The notes: generated from the sequence alone by a model not told the origin. A stretch of 64,000 nt of DNA from Arthrobacter globiformis (GCF_030815865.1 NZ_JAUSXI010000001.1:2356001-2420000), one strand, 5' to 3'. Shown: positions 25,408 to 35,557, numbered from the stretch's first letter. Translations and numbers: made by a program.

Positions 25408-25814
25408 CTTCCAACCGCGGGCTTACCGGCGACGGCTCTTACTGCGGTATCGAACGTAGGGCGGCGGCGACGCCCTGGAACCGGGTGAAAATCCCTTCCC
25501 GCGTGCTCTTTCTGGTTCGTGGAGCAGTAGGCGCGTACAGCTCAAAAGGTGGGGCAAAGCTGCTTATGGACAAACTCGTGCGGGCTTTCCAATGAGCCCG
25601 GCCTGCTTAGCGAAGAGTAGGCAACGGACGAAAGGCGGACGGCGGGCAACAATCCCCAAGCATTCTCACACCTGCCCCCTGGTGACGGTCCCCAACGCTA
25701 TGCAGGGGGTCGACCATTCGGCCTGACTGTCGCCTCGCTGCCGCATAAGGGCAGGTTTCGGAGGAGCCAGGATCGAGAGAGGGAGCAGCTCAAATGCCAG
25801 CATTCCTGAGGTCG

Positions 25815-26561
25815 TCAGAATAGGAGAGGAGCCAGCCGCGCGGCTGCCTGCTGCGCCGATGTTAGGTGTGCCCTGATCGCGTCCAGTCGTTCCGATGTAC
25901 CGCCAAGGCATAATGCGCCTCCTGGTGGTGAACCTGGTGTGGCTATGGGAACTGCAAGACAGCAACGGCCTTCCTCCAGTTCATCGAGCTGTATTGCGTA
26001 GTCCCTCTTGTTGATTTGCTCGAGATCGCTTTGCAGAGATTTGACGTCCGTGATCGTTTTGGGTGTCAATTTTTTGAGTAAATTCTCAGGAAGAGCAGCC
26101 GTGGGATTTTCCCGTGTAGAGAGAAACAGTTTGCCTGCCGCGGACGCGTGGAGATATCGCATCATTTCAGCTTCAGAGCGCGGCGGATGATCAGGATCAG
26201 AATCGGCAATTTTTATGGATGACATTTGAAACGTAACAAGGTGCACGGCAAATCGGGTCTGGCCGCGAAACTCTTCTAGGAGATTGCGCGCTGCGGTTGG
26301 AATTGATGGCAGAGCACCTGCTGATATGAACCCGGTGACTGCATGACCTAAAGTGAAGCCGCGCAAGTCCGGCGTACGTACCAGGAATTCGTCGCCAACG
26401 AGCGCATTGAGCAGCCGATAAGCGGTTGTTGGTGGCATCGATAACGTATCTGTAATATCTTTCGCGGTTGTACCCGGACCCAGGCGAGCGATTGTTTCCA
26501 GAATCCGAAATGAGTTTACTGTTGCACTTAATTTCAGGTTCTCCGGTTTGCCGAGATTCAC
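25815..26561 (-). CDS. IclR-family transcriptional regulator
   Basis: The 248-residue protein has an N-terminal HTH (TAKDITDTLSMPPTTAYRLL) and an effector domain with RFAVHLVTF, RYLHASAAGKLFLS and RCCLAVPIATP. It begins at GTG 26561, overlapping the permease stop by four bases (GTGA), so it is the second gene of a two-gene operon. Its base composition is visibly more A+T rich than its neighbours, suggesting separate acquisition. It probably controls the permease and perhaps the divergent catabolic genes. Confidence 0.87.
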   Translation of the reverse strand: MNLGKPENLKLSATVNSFRILETIARLGPGTTAKDITDTLSMPPTTAYRLLNALVGDEFLVRTPDLRGFTLGHAVTGFISAGALPSIPTAARNLLEEFRGQTRFAVHLVTFQMSSIKIADSDPDHPPRSEAEMMRYLHASAAGKLFLSTRENPTAALPENLLKKLTPKTITDVKSLQSDLEQINKRDYAIQLDELEEGRCCLAVPIATPGSPPGGALCLGGTSERLDAIRAHLTSAQQAAARLAPLLF

Positions 26562-28027
26562 GGTATCCGCCCGGAGTCAGCCGAGGAGTGAATGTCGGAT
26601 TCTCTTGGTTCATCGTATATTCCCACCCCATCCAGGCGAGCGGGGGAGCGCCATCGGAGCAGTTGGGCATGGAGGACGCTGAGGGTGAGAATGAAGCCAT
26701 AGACGCCGGCCTGGATGTTGCCTTCCTGAGCAGAGACCGAGACGGCATTCCAGACCACGAACGCTACGGCGCCAACCGTTAACCCTCCCAGAGCCCAGGA
26801 AAACCAGGTTCCTTCCCCGATCCGCCTGAGGAAAAAGGGCAAGGACGCGCTTGCCAGAACATAGGCACCGAGATAGCCGTAAGCGCCCAAGGTGAAGAGG
26901 TTGGTGAGCCCCTTTTCGGGTGATACGCCGAACACGACCATGGTGATGGGAACGGCGGTAATAACGGGCATGGCCGTCAAAATCGCTGCCCACGGCGTTC
27001 TGAAGGTTGGATGAGTGCGCCCGATTATTGCTGGTGCAATGCCCTCCCTTCCCATGCAGAAAAGAGTTCTGGCCAAGGCGTTGACTGAGGCAACGGTACA
27101 GGCAAAAAAGGAGCCGGCTATTCCGGCATCCAGCATGACCGCCATTAGGGCCGAAGTCTTGAAGTAGAACATGTCGGATAGCGGCGTCGGGCTTGAGGCA
27201 ATAAAACCCGGGGCATCCTTCAGTGCGATGTCCTGCCCCGTTACCGCAAGAAGGTAGAGCGCCCCGGTGACTATCGGAGTCCAACGGATCGTGCGCGGGA
27301 TGTTGATAAAGGGCCGCTGCGCCTCTCCCCCCAGGGTCGTTGAGCTTTCGAAACCGACAAAAGCGCTGACCGCCACAACCACCCCGAGGGAGAGTGAATC
27401 GAAATTTCCGTTCACTGAAATAAGTGAACCAAGGTCCACATGAGGTCGGGCCAGTACGAAATACGCCGTAAGTAAAGACGCCAGCAGCAGGATCGAAACG
27501 CACTCCACCAGGAGGGTCACCTTTGCAGATATATGGATGCCGCGGACCATGAAGAAACCCGCCAGGGCAGCGGCAGCAAGAATGATCAGGGTTACGACCA
27601 GTGTTCTATCGCCGGCGGAACCCCACAAACTCTCGAAGATATTGGCCCCGTATGTCCCGACGGCCAGCAGGCTCGCCATCGCGATCAGACCATAACCGAA
27701 GATCACCGACCACCCTGCAGTGATAGCCGCGCTGGAGCCGAGCCCCTTAGCTGTATAGCTGTACAGGCCACTGACCGCGGCCATCCTCTGCGCCATCGGA
27801 CGCAGACAGGACGAGACCAGCAGCATCACTGCCATAGCGATCAGGAAGGACAGGACGAGGTTGGTGCCCGTGGTGCCGAACACCAGAGCAGGAACAACGG
27901 ACATACCGCCGGCTGGAGCAACCGCGGCCACGGCCTGCGCGAAGACGGGTATAAACGGCAGGTTCCGGCGACTGAGCCCGGCGACGGGCGATTGGGGGGA
28001 TATCACGCGGTTGCGACGAACGGACAC
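26558..28027 (-). CDS. APC-family amino acid/amine permease
   Basis: The 489-residue protein has 12-14 membrane segments and APC features: the helix-1 segment VAAVAPAGGMSVVPALVFG, SAFVGFESSTTLGGEAQRP in helix 6, and ARTLFCMGREGIAPAIIG. The FExS/EA pattern marks the amine/amino-acid branch. It is divergent from the aldehyde dehydrogenase at 28463, and an IclR gene overlaps its stop. It may import an amine or amino acid used by the plus-strand cluster. Confidence 0.86.
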   Translation of the reverse strand: MSVRRNRVISPQSPVAGLSRRNLPFIPVFAQAVAAVAPAGGMSVVPALVFGTTGTNLVLSFLIAMAVMLLVSSCLRPMAQRMAAVSGLYSYTAKGLGSSAAITAGWSVIFGYGLIAMASLLAVGTYGANIFESLWGSAGDRTLVVTLIILAAAALAGFFMVRGIHISAKVTLLVECVSILLLASLLTAYFVLARPHVDLGSLISVNGNFDSLSLGVVVAVSAFVGFESSTTLGGEAQRPFINIPRTIRWTPIVTGALYLLAVTGQDIALKDAPGFIASSPTPLSDMFYFKTSALMAVMLDAGIAGSFFACTVASVNALARTLFCMGREGIAPAIIGRTHPTFRTPWAAILTAMPVITAVPITMVVFGVSPEKGLTNLFTLGAYGYLGAYVLASASLPFFLRRIGEGTWFSWALGGLTVGAVAFVVWNAVSVSAQEGNIQAGVYGFILTLSVLHAQLLRWRSPARLDGVGIYDEPRESDIHSSADSGRIP

Positions 28028-28148
28028 GGCTTCTGACTCTCAATGCAAAGGGCTGTCCATCCCGTCACTGCGGCGGTAAGGCATAGGCCCAGGATTCATT
28101 GACCATAACACTTTGCTGTGTTGGTGCCACAGGAAGGCGCCAAATTTC

Positions 28149-28179
28149 CGGCATGTTTCGGCAATGTTTCGGGCATGTT
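28149..28179. promoter_or_regulatory. Three tandem near-identical 10-11-bp repeats in a divergent promoter
   Basis: CGGCATGTTT (28149-28158), CGGCAATGTTT (28159-28169) and CGGGCATGTT (28170-28179) follow each other without gaps, giving one copy per helical turn on one face of DNA. They lie in the 435-base gap between the permease (minus) and aldehyde dehydrogenase (plus). Such phased repeats suit cooperative regulator binding. The rest of the gap (28028-28462) has no gene. Confidence 0.55.
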
Positions 28180-28462
28180 AACTGCCTTGGGAGAATTTGC
28201 AGGAAATTTCCCATTTGAATTTTCGAAAAACATCTCGTTTTAGGACTTGCACGCGGGTATCTTGGTTTGTGGCCGACATCGGGAGACGCAAGTCACATCC
28301 CCAGCGATGAGGCTGCCGAACCACCCGAATATGCGTTTATTCCGGAAGACCTCTCGGGAAGTATTTAGTCCTGTTCCTCATAACAACGGAATACATTTGT
28401 CTGCCGAATAACCGCGCAAGTTCCTCGAGGATGAGGAATTCAAGAAACACAGGAGAACAACG

Positions 28463-29986
28463 ATGACTGTTTACGCACAGCCCGGTACCGAGGGCTCGAA
28501 GGTCGCCTTCAAGGACCGCTATGAGAACTGGATCGGCGGCGAGTGGGTGGCCCCGGTGAAGGGCCAGTACTTCGAAAACATCACCCCCGTCACCGGCAAG
28601 GCCTTCTGCGAGGTAGCCAGGAGCACGGCCGAGGACATCGATCTGGCCCTGGATGCAGCGCATAAAGCCGCGCCTGCCTGGGGTAAAGCATCGGCGGCCG
28701 AGCGCGCTGCGGTACTGAACAAGGTGGCCGACCGGATTGAGCAGAACCTGGAGCTGCTGGCCGTGGCCGAGACCTGGGACAACGGCAAGCCGGTGCGCGA
28801 GTCGCTCGCGGCGGACATCCCGCTGGTAGCAGACCACTTCCGCTACTTCGCCTCAGCCATTCGTGCACAGGAAGGCCGGCTCTCCCAGCTCGACGACGAC
28901 ACCACCGCCTACCACTACCATGAGCCCCTCGGGGTAGTGGGACTAATCGTCCCGTGGAACTTCCCGATACTGATGGCCGTCTGGAAACTCGCCCCGGCTC
29001 TCGCCGCCGGCAACGCCGTCGTCCTCAAGCCGGCCGAGCAGACCCCGGCATCGATCCTGGTGCTGATGGAGCTGCTGGCCGACATCCTGCCCACGGGCGT
29101 GGTCAACGTCGTCAACGGCTTCGGGGTGGAGGCCGGCAAGCCGCTGGCGTCCAGCCCGCGGATCCGCAAGATCGCGTTCACGGGCGAGACCACCACGGGC
29201 CGTCTGATCAGCCAGTACGCCAGTCAGAACCTGATCCCGGTCACCCTCGAACTCGGCGGCAAGAGCCCCAACCTTTTCTTCAACGACGTCGCCGACTCCA
29301 ACGACGCCTTCTATGACAAGGCCCAGGAGGGCTTCACCCTCTTCGCCTTAAACCAGGGCGAGGTGTGCACCGCCCCGTCCCGCGCGCTGGTACAGGAAGA
29401 CATCTACGACTCCTTTATGGCCGACGCCGTAGCCCGGGTAGAAAAGATCATTCAGGGCAACCCGCTGGACACCGAAACCCAGCTCGGAGCCCAGGCCTCC
29501 AATGACCAGCTCGAAAAAATCCTCTCCTACATCGACATCGGAAAGCAGGAGGGCGCCAAGGTCCTCACCGGCGGCGCCCGCGCCCAGCTCCCCGGCGACC
29601 TGGCCGGCGGCTACTACATGCAGCCCACGGTCTTTGAAGGCCACAACAAGATGCGGATCTTCCAGGAGGAAATCTTCGGACCTGTGGTGTCGGTGACAAA
29701 GTTCAGCGACTACAACGACGCCGTGGAGATCGCCAACGACACCCTGTACGGCCTCGGCGCCGGTGTCTGGTCCCGCAACGGCAACGTGGCATACCGGGCC
29801 GGCCGCGAGATCCAGGCCGGGCGGGTCTGGGTCAACAACTACCACGCCTACCCGGCCGGCGCCGCGTTCGGCGGTTACAAGTCCTCCGGCATCGGCCGTG
29901 AAAACCACGCCATGATGCTGGACCACTACCAGCAGACCAAGAACCTGCTGGTCAGCTACAACGAAAACAAGCTCGGCTTCTTCTAA
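28463..29986 (+). CDS. NAD-dependent aldehyde dehydrogenase (ExaC/AldA type)
   Basis: The 507-residue enzyme oxidizes an aldehyde to the acid with NAD+. It has the catalytic Glu in [12 protein letters not shown] and the nucleophile Cys in [14 protein letters not shown]. The near N-terminus ([20 protein letters not shown]) and the Cys context are typical of the ExaC-like acetaldehyde/chloroacetaldehyde dehydrogenases, usually followed by DUF779, as here. AGGAGAACA precedes the ATG. In this cluster it likely oxidizes the aldehyde made by the copper amine oxidase. Confidence 0.92.
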   Translation: MTVYAQPGTEGSKVAFKDRYENWIGGEWVAPVKGQYFENITPVTGKAFCEVARSTAEDIDLALDAAHKAAPAWGKASAAERAAVLNKVADRIEQNLELLAVAETWDNGKPVRESLAADIPLVADHFRYFASAIRAQEGRLSQLDDDTTAYHYHEPLGVVGLIVPWNFPILMAVWKLAPALAAGNAVVLKPAEQTPASILVLMELLADILPTGVVNVVNGFGVEAGKPLASSPRIRKIAFTGETTTGRLISQYASQNLIPVTLELGGKSPNLFFNDVADSNDAFYDKAQEGFTLFALNQGEVCTAPSRALVQEDIYDSFMADAVARVEKIIQGNPLDTETQLGAQASNDQLEKILSYIDIGKQEGAKVLTGGARAQLPGDLAGGYYMQPTVFEGHNKMRIFQEEIFGPVVSVTKFSDYNDAVEIANDTLYGLGAGVWSRNGNVAYRAGREIQAGRVWVNNYHAYPAGAAFGGYKSSGIGRENHAMMLDHYQQTKNLLVSYNENKLGFF

Positions 29987-30119
29987 GCCCACCCGGGTGG
30001 TGGGGCAGGGCTGGCTGTTATTTGCCCGTCCTGTCGCACCAACCTCTACGCCCTTTCGTAACGTCGATCGCCCCAACGTTGCGGGGACGTGCCTGACGGC
30101 CCTACTTGAGGAGTTCCTC

Positions 30120-30548
30120 GTGACAAAAACTCGCCTTGACTCTGCGGTGACACTTCCTGGAGAGGATTTCTCCAGGGTTGCGCTGACATCGGATGCAGTG
30201 GAGTTACTGAGAAAACTTTGGGCGAGGCATGGAGCGTTGATGTTCCACCAGTCCGGTGGCTGCTGCGATGGATCGGCCCCCATGTGCTATCCCGCAGGTG
30301 AATTTCAGACTGGAGCGGCCGACGTCCTGCTGGGACGATTCGACATTGCCTCCAAAGCCGAGAGCGAAGGCGCTGACACTGAGCACCAGCCAGTGGATTT
30401 TTGGATGTCCAGAGAGCAGTTTGGTTACTGGAGCCATACCCACCTGACGGTGGACGTGGTGCAGGGCAGAGGGAGCGGGTTTTCACTGGAGTCACCCGAC
30501 GGAGTGCGCTTCCTCATCCGCTCAACCCTCATGAACTGGTCCGCCTAG
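30120..30548 (+). CDS. DUF779 protein
   Basis: Start is GTG 30120, preceded by GAGGAG at 6 bases; the longer upstream reading lacks such a site. The 142-residue protein has the DUF779 core LMFHQSGGCCDGSAPMCYPA and FWMSREQFGYWSHTHLTVDV. Three cysteines cluster in it, suggesting metal binding. DUF779 genes very often follow ExaC-type aldehyde dehydrogenases; the function is unknown. Confidence 0.85.
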   Translation: MTKTRLDSAVTLPGEDFSRVALTSDAVELLRKLWARHGALMFHQSGGCCDGSAPMCYPAGEFQTGAADVLLGRFDIASKAESEGADTEHQPVDFWMSREQFGYWSHTHLTVDVVQGRGSGFSLESPDGVRFLIRSTLMNWSA

Positions 30549-30636
30549 ACAGCGCTGACAGAAAGCCGGCTGGACAGACAGCTGCGCTCTGCAACCCACG
30601 GACCATCAATTCCAGAAATTTAGCAAGGTGAATGAC

Positions 30637-30747
30637 ATGACCCTCACCAGTGAAGCCAGACCTTCATCGAATGCTGCCGAATATTCCGATTCGTCAGCGT
30701 CTAAACGTCGTGAACCGTCCAAGGAAGCAAAGCCCGATGACATTTGA
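30637..30747 (+). CDS. Possible 36-residue leader peptide before the enoyl-CoA hydratase
   Basis: ATG 30637 with AAGGTG upstream opens MTLTSEARPSSNAAEYSDSS and a charged end (ASKRREPSKEAKPDDI), stopping at TGA 30745-30747, inside the first codons of the hydratase. It is Ser/Lys/Glu-rich and not membrane-like. It could be a translational-coupling peptide, a remnant, or chance. I recognise no family. Confidence 0.3.
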   Translation: MTLTSEARPSSNAAEYSDSSASKRREPSKEAKPDDI

Positions 30748-31519
30748 AAACCTCCAGTTCCGGTGCGCCGGCGGAGTTGCCTGGATCATGCTGGACCGAC
30801 CCGCTGCTGCCAACTCACTGAGCATCGCCCTCGCCGAGGAGTTCTGCGCGGCAGTAGACCTCGCAAACAACAACCGTGACGTTCATGTGGTCGTACTCCA
30901 GGGTGCCGGTAAGTTCTTCTGCGCCGGTGGCGACGTGGCGGCCATGGCCGAGGCTGAGGACCCGGCCGAATTCCTTCGCATTCTGGCCGGAAAGATGAGC
31001 GAAGGGCTGCTCGCCTTGACCCGGTCCCGGCTCGTGACGATTGCAGCCGTGCATGGGGCAGCCGCGGGGGCAGGGCTCGCCCTGGTCCTGAACTCTGACC
31101 TGGTCCTGGCCTCCTCGAACGCGTCCTTCCAAAGTGCCTATGCCAAGGTGGGACTGACGCCTGACTGCGGCGTCTCGTACCTGCTGCCCCAAGTAGTAGG
31201 TCCGCGCCGGGCGGCCGAGATCTGCCTGTCGGGCCGCGTGGTTACGGCACCCGAGGCACTCCAGTGGGGGCTGGTCAATGAGGTGGTGGACGAATCCGCA
31301 CTTCAGCTCCGGGCCGAAGACCTGGCCCTCCGGCTCGCGGGGTCTGCCGCTCAGACGCTGGGGCCGACCAAACGCCTGCTCACCCGGGCCGCTGTCGCCG
31401 CTTACGGAAAACATCTGGACGATGAAGTGGCGACCATTTCAACCATTGTCTCCCACGAAAACACCAGGAACCGCATCATTTCCTTTGCGGGCCGCAGCAA
31501 AGCCGGAGGACGTTCATGA
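30737..31519 (+). CDS. Enoyl-CoA hydratase/isomerase family protein
   Basis: The 260-residue crotonase-family protein starts at ATG 30737 (MTFENLQFRCAGGVAWIML). It has both oxyanion-hole segments: GKFFCAGGDVAAMAE and AAVHGAAAGAGLALVLNSDL. Near the catalytic position the sequence is GLTPDCGVSYLLPQVVG. It should hydrate or isomerize an enoyl-CoA in beta-oxidation. Its stop overlaps the start of the permease gene (ATGA), so they are coupled. Confidence 0.88.
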   Translation: MTFENLQFRCAGGVAWIMLDRPAAANSLSIALAEEFCAAVDLANNNRDVHVVVLQGAGKFFCAGGDVAAMAEAEDPAEFLRILAGKMSEGLLALTRSRLVTIAAVHGAAAGAGLALVLNSDLVLASSNASFQSAYAKVGLTPDCGVSYLLPQVVGPRRAAEICLSGRVVTAPEALQWGLVNEVVDESALQLRAEDLALRLAGSAAQTLGPTKRLLTRAAVAAYGKHLDDEVATISTIVSHENTRNRIISFAGRSKAGGRS

Positions 31520-32973
31520 ATATCTCATCCAGCCCTATAGCAAGTGCGACGGAAGCCGGGCCGCAGGGAAAACTCGCCGGGTCTCTGGGCACCGGCTCCA
31601 TCGTTTTTATGGTTGTTGCGGCCGCTGCGCCTTTGACGGTTATTGGCGGCGTTACCCCGTTGGGTTTCCTGTTGGGTAATGGAGCCGGGTTCCCCAGCCT
31701 GTATCTGGTCTCCGCGGTGATCCTGGTTCTGTTCTCCGTCGGCCTTTCGGCTATGACGCGTCAGGTCCCCCGCCCAGGCGCGTTCTATACCTACGTTGAT
31801 TACGGGCTGGGCAGGGCGCCGGGCATGGCCGCGGCATATCTTGCCTTACTGACCTACACGTCGATTCAGGCTGCGGTGTATGGCTATATCGGTGAGCTGT
31901 TGCGGTTGACGCTTACAGGGATGGGCGTCCCTGATATGCCGTGGTGGCTCTACAGCCTGGGCATGGTTGGACTCGTTGCAGTTCTTGGCTACCGCCACAT
32001 AGACCTCAGCGCCAAAGTGCTGGGTGTGTTGCTGGTCGCCGAAATCACGATCGTGTTGGTCCTCGTTGGTGCCGTCGCCCTTACCGGCGGGCCAGAGGGT
32101 CTGTCACTCACACCGTTTGAGCCCTCCAGAGCCCTGTCCGGCGCGCCGGGTATCGGGCTGATGCTGGCCATGGCCGCGTTCATCGGTTTCGAATCGACGG
32201 TGGTCTTCCGCGACGAAGCCAAAAACCCGAACCGCACCATCCCGAAAGCCACCTATATCGCCGTAATCGGCATCGGGTCGCTTTACGCATTGGTGGCCTG
32301 GGGTCTGGTCATGGCGTGGGGGCCTGGAGGGGTTGTGAACGCTGCCGCCGCGGACCCTGCGGGAATGCTGATCACCACCACTCTGAACTATCTGGGACCA
32401 CTAGGAGCGGGCATAATCAATGTTCTGATGCTGACCAGCCTGTTCGCTGCGGCACTGTCCTTCCACAATGTCCTTACCCGCTACAAGCACGCCATGGCCG
32501 GCAACGGCGTATTGCACCGGTCGCTGGCCACGGTCCACAACCGGCACCGCGCACCCTCCGCCTCCTCCCTGGCACAGTCAGGTGTTGCAGCAACCGTAGT
32601 GCTCCTGTTTGCGGTATCAGGGCTGGATCCCATCCTGCAGGTCTTCACCTGGATGGCCGGCGTTTCAACGCTGGCGATCTCGGTGCTGATGGCCTTCACA
32701 TCAGCAGCTGTCATCGTGTACTTCCGCAGAAACTCCTCGGACCGCCGAATGTGGCACACCCTGGTTGCCCCCCTCTTAGGCCTGGTGGGGTTGGGAATCA
32801 CCGCCACATTGGTTGCCCTGAATTTCCCGCTGCTCGTCGGAGAGCTCGACGCGACAGGAACGCCTGTGTTCGGACCCACAAGCATCACCCTGGTGTCCCT
32901 GACCGTCGTTGCTCTGATCGCTGGGCTCGTCCAGTCAGGCCTCAAGCGTAGGCAGAAGGACGCACTCGCCTGA
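31516..32973 (+). CDS. APC-family permease
   Basis: The 485-residue protein has 12 or more membrane segments and APC motifs: SIVFMVVAAAAPLTVIGGVT in helix 1, RPGAFYTYVDYGLGR, MAAFIGFESTVVFRDEAKNP and FSFHNVLTRYKHAMAGNGVL-like helix 8 (here LSFHNVLTRYKHAMA). It follows the hydratase with a 4-base overlap and GGAGGA as ribosome-binding site, and precedes the amine oxidase by 59 bases. It is a candidate importer of the amine oxidized by that enzyme. Confidence 0.87.
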   Translation: MNISSSPIASATEAGPQGKLAGSLGTGSIVFMVVAAAAPLTVIGGVTPLGFLLGNGAGFPSLYLVSAVILVLFSVGLSAMTRQVPRPGAFYTYVDYGLGRAPGMAAAYLALLTYTSIQAAVYGYIGELLRLTLTGMGVPDMPWWLYSLGMVGLVAVLGYRHIDLSAKVLGVLLVAEITIVLVLVGAVALTGGPEGLSLTPFEPSRALSGAPGIGLMLAMAAFIGFESTVVFRDEAKNPNRTIPKATYIAVIGIGSLYALVAWGLVMAWGPGGVVNAAAADPAGMLITTTLNYLGPLGAGIINVLMLTSLFAAALSFHNVLTRYKHAMAGNGVLHRSLATVHNRHRAPSASSLAQSGVAATVVLLFAVSGLDPILQVFTWMAGVSTLAISVLMAFTSAAVIVYFRRNSSDRRMWHTLVAPLLGLVGLGITATLVALNFPLLVGELDATGTPVFGPTSITLVSLTVVALIAGLVQSGLKRRQKDALA

Positions 32974-33032
32974 CCGTCTACATCGACGCAATTTCCTCCC
33001 TCAGTATCACTACACCAGAAAGAAGGACTTCC

Positions 33033-35027
33033 ATGACCCTCCCCGTTGTTGAAAGCTCCGCTCACCACCCCGGTCATCTTGCCCAGTCTCCGATATCACC
33101 GCTGTCGGATCTGACAGCGGACGAGTTCGCCAAGATTCGGGAGATCATTTCGGCCGAACCTGCCTTCACACTCACCACCCGTTTTGCCTATGTCGGACTG
33201 GAGGAACCCCACAAGCGGGAAGTCCTTGCCTACAATGACGGTGCCGGACCCCGACCGGAGCGCCGGGCCCGGGTGATGCTGCTGGACATGGCCACGGGTG
33301 CTTCCACGGACAACATCGTCTCCCTGGACCAGGCCCGTGTGTTGACCTCCGCGGCCATCGACCCGGCCGAGGGCCAAACCCCAATCCTGCTGGAGGAGTT
33401 CGATGCCATAGACGGGATCTGCGCCGACGACCCGCGCTGGGTGCAGTCCCTCGCTGCACGGGGGACGGAGCCTGAGAAGGTCGTTTGCATTCCGTTGTCC
33501 GCCGGCTCCTACGGCTTCGAGGAGGAAGCAGGGCGCCGCATCGTGCGAGTGCTGGCCTTCCGCCAGGACTATCCCGAAGACCATCCCTGGGCACACCCGC
33601 TGGAAGGGCTGTGTGCTTATGTTGACACGATCGCCCGCAAAATCACCCGCCTCATCGATACCGGGGCTGTGCCGGTTCCGCCCGAGTCCGGCAACTTTGA
33701 TGACCCCGCCGTGCAGGGCGAACCGCTGAGCACGCTCAAGCCGATAGAAATCACCCAGCCAGAAGGCCCCAGCTTCACTGTTGAAGGGCGGTCGGTCACC
33801 TGGGCTAACTGGAAATTCGACATCGGCTTCGATGCCCGCGAAGGCCTGATCCTGCGCAATCTGTCCTTCACTGACCAGGGTGAGGAACGGCCGGTCATGT
33901 ATCGGGGCTCGATCGCGGAAATGGTGGTGCCGTACGGGGACCCTTCCCCCATCCGGTTCTGGCAAAACTACTTTGACCTCGGCGAGTATCTCTTCGGCCG
34001 CTTCACCAACTCGCTGGAACTGGGCTGCGACTGCGTAGGCGAAATCAAGTACTTCGACGCCGTCCTGGCAGACGAACTAGGAACGCCGTTCACCATCAAA
34101 AACGGCGTCTGCATGCACGAGGAGGACTTCGGAACCCTCTGGAAGCATACCGATATGTTCACCAACTCCAGCGAGGTCCGGCGCTCCCGCCGCCTGGTCA
34201 TCAGCAGCTTCACCACCGTAGGCAACTACGACTACGGGTTCTACTGGTACCTCTACCTCGACGGAACCATCGAGCTCGAAGCCAAACTCACCGGCATCCT
34301 CTTCACCTCCGGCTACACGGAGGCCGGTGCCCCCTACACTTCGGAGGTTGCCCCGGGACTGGGAGCCCCCTATCACCAGCATCTCTTCAGCGCCCGCCTG
34401 GACATGATGGTCGACGGCGTCACCAACGCCGTCGACGAAGTCGACGCCGTGCGGTTGCCCTTCAGCGACACCAACGACCGGGGGGAGGCCTTCACGAAGT
34501 CGGTCACGCGCCTGGCCACCGAACAAACAGCGGCCCGTGAAGCCAAGGGATCAGTAGGCCGCGCCTGGCATATCGTGAACACTGAGAAGACAAACCGGCT
34601 GGGTCAGCCCACCGGCTACGTCCTGTACCCCGGAGACCAGCCCACCCTGATGGCAGACCCGGCATCCTCGCTCGCAGCCCGTGCCGCATTCGCCACCAAA
34701 CATCTGTGGGTTACCCAGTACGACCCGGCCGAGCGTTACGCTGCCGGAGACTTCGTCCACCAGAGCACCGGCGGCGGCGGTCTGCCGGCCTTCACCGCTG
34801 AGGACAAGTCTGTGGACGGCGAAGACATCGTGCTGTGGCACACCTTCGGGCCCACCCACTTCCCGCGCCCGGAGGACTGGCCGGTCATGCCTACCGACTA
34901 TGCCAAATTCACCCTCAAACCCTATGGCTTTTTTGGTAAGAACCCGGCATTGAACGTCCCGCCGAACCAGGCCGCAGGGCACTGCACCAGCCCCTCCGCC
35001 GGTGACGCCCACGGGTGCCATAGCTAA
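33033..35027 (+). CDS. Copper amine oxidase (topaquinone type)
   Basis: The 664-residue enzyme oxidizes primary amines to aldehydes with release of ammonia and hydrogen peroxide. The topaquinone precursor is Tyr399 in VGNYDYGFYW. Copper-ligand histidines lie in PYHQHLF and in WHTFGPTHFPRPEDW; the base Asp lies in NYFDLGEY. Two small N-terminal domains precede the large catalytic beta-sandwich. It resembles the Arthrobacter phenylethylamine/tyramine oxidases (about 640 residues). There is no signal peptide. The C-terminal CTSPSAGDAHGCHS tail with two Cys and two His is unusual. Confidence 0.94.
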   Translation: MTLPVVESSAHHPGHLAQSPISPLSDLTADEFAKIREIISAEPAFTLTTRFAYVGLEEPHKREVLAYNDGAGPRPERRARVMLLDMATGASTDNIVSLDQARVLTSAAIDPAEGQTPILLEEFDAIDGICADDPRWVQSLAARGTEPEKVVCIPLSAGSYGFEEEAGRRIVRVLAFRQDYPEDHPWAHPLEGLCAYVDTIARKITRLIDTGAVPVPPESGNFDDPAVQGEPLSTLKPIEITQPEGPSFTVEGRSVTWANWKFDIGFDAREGLILRNLSFTDQGEERPVMYRGSIAEMVVPYGDPSPIRFWQNYFDLGEYLFGRFTNSLELGCDCVGEIKYFDAVLADELGTPFTIKNGVCMHEEDFGTLWKHTDMFTNSSEVRRSRRLVISSFTTVGNYDYGFYWYLYLDGTIELEAKLTGILFTSGYTEAGAPYTSEVAPGLGAPYHQHLFSARLDMMVDGVTNAVDEVDAVRLPFSDTNDRGEAFTKSVTRLATEQTAAREAKGSVGRAWHIVNTEKTNRLGQPTGYVLYPGDQPTLMADPASSLAARAAFATKHLWVTQYDPAERYAAGDFVHQSTGGGGLPAFTAEDKSVDGEDIVLWHTFGPTHFPRPEDWPVMPTDYAKFTLKPYGFFGKNPALNVPPNQAAGHCTSPSAGDAHGCHS

Positions 35028-35029
35028 CC

Positions 35030-35557
35030 ATGGTTGAAGCCCTGCACCTGGGGACCGTCGGTTTGGCCGCGGTCGGCGCATCTTGCGCCGTCGCGGCCAA
35101 AGGCCGGGGGAAAGTCCTCGATGTCGCCAATTCGTTCGTCATGCTCATAGCGATGATTGAGGCAGTCGCGGGATTCAACCTCCTTCCGGCCGTCGGATGG
35201 TCTCTTGCCATGCTTACTGTGGCGATGGCCTCGGGTGTGCAACACCGTCTCATGCGAAACGTCAGTGCCAGCCCTGAATGCGGTGATGAGATGACCGTCC
35301 ACCGAAACATCGGCAACATATTGATGGCCGCGCTGCTTATCTGCATGGGTGCCGTCCACAATCACATACCGGAAACGGGACACAGCATGCACGGCTCCAC
35401 AAACCCGCTGGGAATCCTTCTTGGAGCGGGGGCGGCCGCTTTTGCCGGCATCAGCGTTTGGAAAGCGTGCAGTCTCCAAGCCAGGCGCCTGCCTGATCGG
35501 GTCGAGACGGCGGCCATGGGACTTTCCGTCCTTATCATGGCCCTCATAGCTTTCTAG
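35030..35557 (+). CDS. Unknown membrane protein coupled to the amine oxidase
   Basis: The 175-residue protein has about five hydrophobic segments (near 5-22, 34-68 as two, 95-110, 124-144 and 158-174). A histidine-rich loop, VHNHIPETGHSMHGS, is the only potential metal-binding feature. It begins 2 bases after the amine oxidase stop, so it is coupled to it. It could aid copper supply to the oxidase or be an unrelated transporter subunit; no family is recognised. Confidence 0.65.
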   Translation: MVEALHLGTVGLAAVGASCAVAAKGRGKVLDVANSFVMLIAMIEAVAGFNLLPAVGWSLAMLTVAMASGVQHRLMRNVSASPECGDEMTVHRNIGNILMAALLICMGAVHNHIPETGHSMHGSTNPLGILLGAGAAAFAGISVWKACSLQARRLPDRVETAAMGLSVLIMALIAF

